Assembly (NCBI GenBank): GCA_035582835.1
Contig: JAYKAV010000678.1
Location: 505,001-569,000, forward strand
Reading direction: 5' to 3'
Source: Phoebastria nigripes
Taxonomy: Eukaryota > Chordata > Aves > Procellariiformes > Diomedeidae
Length of the DNA: 64,000 nt
Part shown: piece after piece, positions 58,126 through 64,000 of the stretch
Position numbering within the stretch: position 1 is the first letter of the stretch
How the letters are laid out: the number at the start of each line of letters is the position of its first letter
Notes under the pieces: generated by a model
Database searches by the model: none
Told to the model about the DNA's origin: nothing
The model's input: only the letters and a program-made list of their open reading frames with translations
Program-made: the position numbers and the translations under genes

Positions 58126-60804
58126 TTCATCTCCCCTTCTATTTGTTCTTTTTACTGGTGGGAGTGATCCATTGTCTCTAAAATCAAACTGCCCTTTGCA
58201 GTTGACTTCCCACTGACATGAGGAGCAGGCAGTGGTTTTGCTTCCAGATGAAACCTGAGGAGAACAAACATTTGTGAAGAATGCAGAATGGTGGCAGCCC
58301 AGTGAAGTGCCTGAGAGCAGTGTTCAACATGCTCACTAATAAGTGTCAGCTTGATTTGAATCACTTGCTAAAGTGCAGCCCAGCTGAAGCCAAAAGAACA
58401 TACCTTTCCTCAATGAAATGGAATCCCAAGGCATAAATAAAAGATTTCACCTGGGAAGAGTGATTTATTATCTCCATCCCAGGACAGATGCCTGTGATTT
58501 ACCACACCTCCTTGTTTTAAAGCAGAAGCAAAAACAATCCCTTCCCCCAAAAGAACCCTAACCAGCAACCACCAGCACTATCTCCATTAGTTGGAAGAGA
58601 AGTCTAAGATGCATTTATACCAGTGATTTAGTTGAAGTCAACAGAGTCATACAGATGGGAGAACAGACCAAGTGAGAGACAAACTGGCTCCACGGTTCCA
58701 AAAATCATGAGAAATTCACTGATATTCATTTAAAAAAAAAAAAAAAGACTATATCACAGTGGGCTTCTGTCCAATCTAAAACTCTGATCCCGTATCCCAC
58801 TGAAAGGAGCCAGCTAATTCATTCCTGACCATATGGATGTTGTAAAGTTGTAGAGATCAAAACCCTCCCTGACAGAACCTTGGATCAACGAAAGAAAACA
58901 TTTCTGCTCCCTCTTGAGTAGCCATTTCGGGTTTTACAGGGAGCCTGATCCATGTTGGGACAACAGTTTGAATGGCTTAGTCAATGCTAAAGAACGTTCA
59001 CACAGCAGACACAATCAATAAAGCTTATAATTTATTTACTTCATTCCTGAGTCTGAGGGGTTTGATTTAAGGAGCTGACACAGGATGTCAAAGTGAGGAG
59101 GGGCTTTCTGGGGTGAATGGCAGGTTTTAAATATTGTCTAGGTCTTAGGTAGATTCTCCATAGCCTCTTGCTCAGGGTTACATTGAAAACAAGACACTAT
59201 TCATACACCCTCAGCAAATCACCGCACCGTGTCTGCTGCTAGCTGTTGCCATAAATTACGTATACAAAATTCAAAACCACTGGACAGTGATGACTGGGCC
59301 CCTCTTTGATTCCACTCACTCATGAAGCCTGAGCTTCTGTGGGTTGTGGGAGAAGCAGGCAGGATAAATGGTAATTACATACAGTCCCTAATTCCATCTT
59401 CCCTCCTTCTACTGCTTGACATCAGGAAAAGAAGGAATGGTAGGGAATCTGAGGTGGTCGCAAGTCAGGAATCACTGAGGGTACTTGTCTCTTTTTTCTG
59501 CCAAGTATCCTCACTTTTTCCCAACCTGAAAACTTCAGGGAAAACCCTAAGTAAATGACTATCAGCATCAGCCAGCAAACGATATCCTTCTCTCGAGCAG
59601 GCAAGTTTACTCAGTTTCCCTACAATTTTACCTTTCTTTCCAGTATGAAGTAAATTATCTGTGGTGCTTACAATGTTGTTTGGAGTGCAGAGCACTTGCT
59701 GAGACAGTAAAATATTTTCAGGTGAAACAGTCCTTTACTGGAAAGCCTGTGCTTTAGTTTACTCAAGCTTTAAGCCAAAAATAGGAAGCCACTTCTGCCA
59801 CAGGAACTGCTTAGTGTCTTCTTCTTTTCAGTCCTCAGCAAAGCGTCAGCCAGATTTAGCACAAACTGATCACTGGTAGAGACAGCTCTGAATGCATGAC
59901 CAGCCTTGAAAATTCTCATGCAGCAATAAATATGTTGAAGACACTGCATGAAAAGATCATTGAGTGACTTGCCCCTTGTTCTCTCCTTCCAGGGTTTTAT
60001 GATCCCTAATAAAGGTGAAAATGTGATGTGTGCATGATATGCTTATATATATTTCTTTACAAGATGCAATCTGTTGCCTAAACCTCTAGTCCCGTTTATG
60101 TCACAAAACATAAATAAACAACATAAATCCAGGGAAATAAAGAAATGTGAGCTTTTGCATGTGCTGCATTTGTACCAGTGCTGCCCTAATTTAATCTCTT
60201 GGGATTCCCTCCTGATGGGAGAAGTTCCACAGCGGCATAACAACACAGGACTGGAAACACCTCTTAGTCCAGAAATAGAGTGCCAGGTACTTGTACAGAG
60301 CAGTGCCCTCAGCCCTATGGCTACATCCTCTCCGATCAGAGCACACTGCTGGTACTTAGCCAGAGGGAGCCTGCACACGGGGAAGACAAGTGAAAAGTAA
60401 GTCAGTCTATGTCACCCCTGCTTTCCATACCAGAGCAAGAGCTACACCACAGCATAGTAAGGAGGTGGAGCTGAGGCTTCTCTGAGATCCACTCCAAGTA
60501 TCTTCTGATACAATCATAGCAGGTTTTGCAGTGTCTAGACGGAGCCCAATCCCCTGTGCAGCATTCCTGTTTCCCCATGTGCTGCACAGCAAGGGCCATT
60601 ACTGGTAGTCATGAAGGCACTAGAGAAATTGAAGTTTATTGTGAGAGTTCATTGGCCCTCCGAATATGAGCTTTGAAGTTACTTCAGCAGCTCTTCTGCA
60701 TTTCTCACGTCCTGCAAGAACTCAACCCAGAAATTATCCCTCCTCAACGTGAACCAGGTGGAATTTTCTTCTTAATGATCTCGGAAAGCACAGTGTCCAT
60801 CCCA

Positions 60805-60829
60805 AGTACTTGGCAAGTACTGTACAGTA
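60805..60829. repeat. Two overlapping short palindromes
   Basis: AGTACTTG-G-CAAGTACT (60805-60821; 8-bp arms, one central base) overlaps the perfect 12-bp palindrome TACTGTACAGTA (60818-60829). GTAC occurs three times in 25 bases. Confidence 0.7.
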
Positions 60830-60931
60830 TAGGTACATCAAAACCATAAGCAACTTTCACACTCAGAAAGAAATGTTAGCACTGGCTGCTGTACAAAAGG
60901 AACTATAAAACAACAAAGAGAGAAGCAGAGA

Positions 60932-60975
60932 CCATTTGGGATATTCCCAAATGGCAGGAAATACAAATGGCAGGA
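60932..60975. repeat. 10-bp-arm inverted repeat plus overlapping 11-bp direct repeat
   Basis: CCATTTGGGA (60932-60941), loop TAT, TCCCAAATGG (60945-60954): an exact hairpin. The right arm runs into AAATGGCAGGA (60949-60959), which is repeated exactly at 60965-60975. So the arm AAATGG occurs three times, once inverted. No function is known to me. Confidence 0.75.
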
Positions 60976-63692
60976 GTAAGGTAGATAAAAGATTCATGCA
61001 TCAGACCAAAATATACTTTTTCTGTTCACAAAATTATACTTAAAAGGTATACTTTGTGTTTTACAACTCAACCCCACATTGATAAAACTGCTATCTCTCA
61101 GCCACCTCTTTATCTAAAAGGTGCTCTTTGGTCCTGTCTGAGTGAGATGAAGAATGATTTATTTGTCAATCAGGGAATGGTCTGGAAAAGAAATTTTGCT
61201 CTTCTACTTTTTCTCCTATAAAACTGGAAAAAAACCCCCACTCTTTAGGCTAATGTACCAGTGTACAACATGATCACCAGTCATTGCCACCTGTTCTGGC
61301 ATTCAACATCAGAGATGCTGGAATTTCTGAAGGAACTGGAAAATGGCAGTGAATTTCCAATTTCTGGTACCAATATAGCAGGAAAAAAAATGCTGCCACT
61401 CTGCATGACCCAGTGCTGATTCTATCTGGAAGTACTGTCATTGGCTTTAACAACAAATCTTCCTTTTTCTGAGTAGTTGTACTTTGCAAGAATGTCTCTG
61501 TCTGCTTATGGGGGTCTAAGTAGAGGGAATGCCATTCTGTGCTTGAGTGAGATTTATTTCACGCTTGGCAAGAATTCACCAGTTTATTTGGGGGGGTTTA
61601 AACTTCTGTTTACAGAAAAGTGATGGGAAGAAAAAAATCTACTCTCTTTTGTGTCCAGATTTGGAGTTTTTAGAACTACTTTACATTGGAGAGAAGTTCT
61701 GGAAATCCCATCTCTATGTAATCTGATGTACCAATATAATGCAGGTCTGCTTGCTTTTACTCATTGCGTTGCCTGTCTGTTGCATTATTGCTGGATTGCT
61801 TCCAAAAATCATCATCATCATAATAAAAGAACTTGTTCAGAAGATGTTTATCCAAATATCTAAACAGTTTTTTGAGGAACAAATCCATATTGAGCAGAGA
61901 TATCATTTGCAGCAATAATGTCTGGAAGAAAAGAAAAATGAAAAGTGTCAGTCAAAGTAAACAGATTCTATATTGCAGCCCCCACGAGGCCATGCTATGG
62001 TGTATAATATATTCAGTTGCTCACACCTAGCCCTATTTTCAAAGTCATAAACTGGGGTGGATTTGTCAGAGTTTCAAAAATGTAATTGTTTAGCTGTAAA
62101 TTTTCCTGCTGGCAAGTTCCAGAGTTTTCAGATAATCCCAGGCAGGGATTCAAGCTTGCAGTCACATACACAGTAGATGGTTCACAGGTAGCATGTGGAG
62201 TCTGCAAACCGTGCTGCCACAGAAGTTTTCAGGGGATCACGAGCTCCCTCAAGCACACAATGTAATTTGAATATGTGATACACACATACTTCCATCATGG
62301 TGCACAAAGAGAGTGACATTATTGTGGATTGTGTATGATTAACGGTGGAAGTGCAGAGTAGGTTTGGAAGAGTGTAAATCACTCAAATTTTTTAGCATCT
62401 TGAGCAATAAGACGCATTCCCACTTGAAGCCATGTGGAGAGGGCTTGGCTCAGGCCTTATTTGAAAATAGTCAAGGGAAACACCTGTGCCTCTGTTAGCA
62501 TGAGGCATGGCCCATAGCTTCTTACTTTGGCTATTTTTCTCCTGACTACACAACTTATGTCCTGGCAGCAAGATCTCCTGAGGTTTTTTGTTTCATTTGA
62601 ATGCTTATTTAGCTTCCATCTAAGTTATACAATGGGGCTTGAAGTGTTTATAGAAAAAGCTACAAAGGTAGCAGTCATACTGAAACCACTTCTTCGCGGG
62701 TAAACATGATGAGAGCTGATGTACATAAGAGGAAGGGAGAGAGAAGAGCATTTCCATTTCTCACTGGATTAGGAAGTCAAAGACTATTTCCCTGATTGAG
62801 CTGGAGTTTTCTCTCTCAAAGCACCACACACAGAGGCATTTATTTATCCTTAGTTGGAAGCAAAACAATGCTGGAAGACTCCGGAGCATGGTGCCATGTC
62901 CCATCTCTCACATAGCCTTCCCTCTCTGTGGTTTGAAGGGTAGCACAAATCCTGCCAACATAGACTTTCCTCCCCCGAAATTCACTGCAAATAACCTTCA
63001 CCCATTAAGTCTTAAAAAACCCAGAATCTATTGCAATAACTATAACCTTCCGAGTCCCTAAAATCACATTATAGTGTATGAGCAAGAGAGTGAAACTATG
63101 ACTCTTCCTCCATGCCTTTCTTTGACCTACTGCTGATCCATCACAAAGGGCCTCCTAACCCACTCACTCACAGTGTCTGGGGCAGCTGCTGCAGATGCTG
63201 TCATGGGATTTACCTATGCATCTTGAAGGTCCATGTGTTTTTGGCCCTGCTGTGCTGTGGCACATCACATGCCCCTTTACCTTCATGACCCCTCTCTTCC
63301 TAGGTGCTTCAGCTCACTGGAGTTCAAAGAGACATAGCTGGCAGGATGTCATCCAGAACATCTTGGTGAGCTCCTCTTTCTGAAATCACTAACACTCCGT
63401 GCCCACCTCAGTGTTACTTAAAAAAAAAAAAAAAAGTAAAGAAAGGATACATTTTCCCAGTGTTTTGAATAGGAAAGCTACATCAGCCAACATTCCCTCC
63501 ACCCTCAAATATTTGTCACAAGGCATTATGCAGAACTCAGGAAAAACTGTAAGGAGACTGGGTCACTGTAGTGGTTTAACCCCAGCCAGCAACTAAGCAC
63601 CACACAGCCGCTCGCTCACTCCCCCCCGGTGGGATGGGGGAGAGAATCGGAAGGATAAAAGTGAGAAAACTCGTGGGTTGAGATAAAGACAG

Positions 63693-63698
63693 TTTAAT
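63693..63698 (-). terminator. LTR polyadenylation signal ATTAAA (minus strand)
   Basis: TTTAAT on the plus strand; ATTAAACTG on the minus strand matches the same position in the solo LTR at 35760. Confidence 0.6.
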
Positions 63699-63879
63699 AG
63701 GGAAAGCAAAAGCCGTGCACACAAGCAAAGCAAAACAAGGAATTCATTCACTACTTCCCATTGGCAGGCAGGTGTTCAGCCATCGCCAGGAAAGCAGGGC
63801 TCCATCACGCGTAACGGTTACTTGGGAAGACAAATGCCATCACTCCGAACGTCCCCCCCTTCCTTCTTCTTCCCCCAGC

Positions 63880-63887
63880 TTTATATA
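63880..63887 (-). promoter_or_regulatory. LTR promoter TATA box (minus strand)
   Basis: TATATAAA on the minus strand in the context CTCAGTATATAAAGC, aligned with CTCAGTATAAAAAC of the solo LTR. Confidence 0.7.
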
Positions 63888-64000
63888 CTGAGCATGATGC
63901 CACATGGTATGGAACACCCCATTGGCCAGTTGGGTTAGCTGTCCTGGCTATGCTCCCTCCCAGCTTCTTGTGCACCTGGCAGACCATGGGAAGCTGAAAA

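Larger units (their letters stand above)
54291..63566. other. Unique non-coding DNA
   Basis: No gene is recognised. The longest open frame is 147 codons at 55223-55666 with no family resemblance. The stretch holds the candidate regulatory cluster at 56885-57000, the tandem duplication at 58082-58125, palindromes at 60805-60829 and 60932-60954, and poly-A runs near 54858, 58731 and 63420. Confidence 0.55.
63567..64000 (-). mobile_element. Second ERVL-type LTR, minus strand, cut by the window edge
   Basis: Starting at TGTAGTGGTTTAACCCC (63567), this is the reverse complement of the 3' part of an LTR of the same family as 35343-35894. It matches in the end region (GAGCGAGCGGCTGTGTGGTG on the minus strand), the CTCAACCCACGAGTTTTC block, the ATTAAACTG signal (63693-63698), TATATAAA (63880-63887) and the CCAAT box (63921-63925). 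The R/U5 middle is different and longer, so it is another subfamily. Only 434 bases are visible; whether this is a solo LTR or the 3' LTR of a provirus continuing beyond 64000 cannot be told from the window. The five bases before it (GTCAC, 63562-63566) would be the target duplication to look for on the far side. Confidence 0.9.

Noticed and set aside
63805..63987. 60-codon minus-strand open frame at the window end
   Set aside because: It lies wholly in LTR U3/R sequence.
1..64000. CRISPR array, integron, prophage or bacterial operon
   Set aside because: No regularly spaced direct repeats, no dense co-directional coding and no bacterial gene families; the repeats present are avian transposons.

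Overview
The window looks like 64 kb of bird nuclear DNA, most likely from a neoavian bird, lying in an intergenic region or inside a large intron. The evidence is three CR1 (chicken repeat 1) LINE fragments with typical avian CR1 tails, plus two LTRs of an ERVL-type endogenous retrovirus family. From general knowledge, LTRs of this type are common in neoavian genomes. No bacterial-style coding density, operons, rRNA, CRISPR array or phage genes are present. Repeated reading of the six frames gave no exon of a host gene that I recognise. Nearly all open frames are short and unrelated to known proteins; the only convincing protein homology is the decayed reverse transcriptase of the CR1 copies.

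Layout: 1-23.0 kb is unique, AT-leaning DNA. It holds a CpG-rich islet with splice-like signals (about 6.7-7.16 kb), a long GGAA purine tract (10.33-10.56 kb), degenerate relics of ancient amniote repeats, and candidate regulatory clusters (18.8 kb). At 23.01-24.99 kb is a 5'-truncated CR1 in plus orientation with five coding disruptions and 13 of the window's 27 single-base Ns. From 25 to 35.3 kb the DNA is unique, with a 52-base near-pure A tract (29.62 kb), a TG tract (30.35 kb) and a G-quadruplex motif (32.65 kb). At 35,343-35,894 is a complete solo LTR (552 bp) with an exact 5-bp target duplication. Two minus-strand CR1 tails follow at 39.21-39.99 kb and 40.91-41.17 kb. From 41.2 to 63.6 kb the DNA is again unique, with a MIR-like relic (43.8 kb), a GC-rich islet (54.0-54.3 kb), an enhancer-like cluster next to a TATA box (56.9-57.0 kb), a 22-bp tandem duplication (58.08 kb) and two short palindromes (60.8-60.95 kb). 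The window ends inside a second LTR of the same family, on the minus strand (63,567 to the edge).

No set of genes here works together as a system. The informative content is transposon history plus a few candidate regulatory or non-coding exon regions that need alignment or RNA data. I found no convincing undescribed system.
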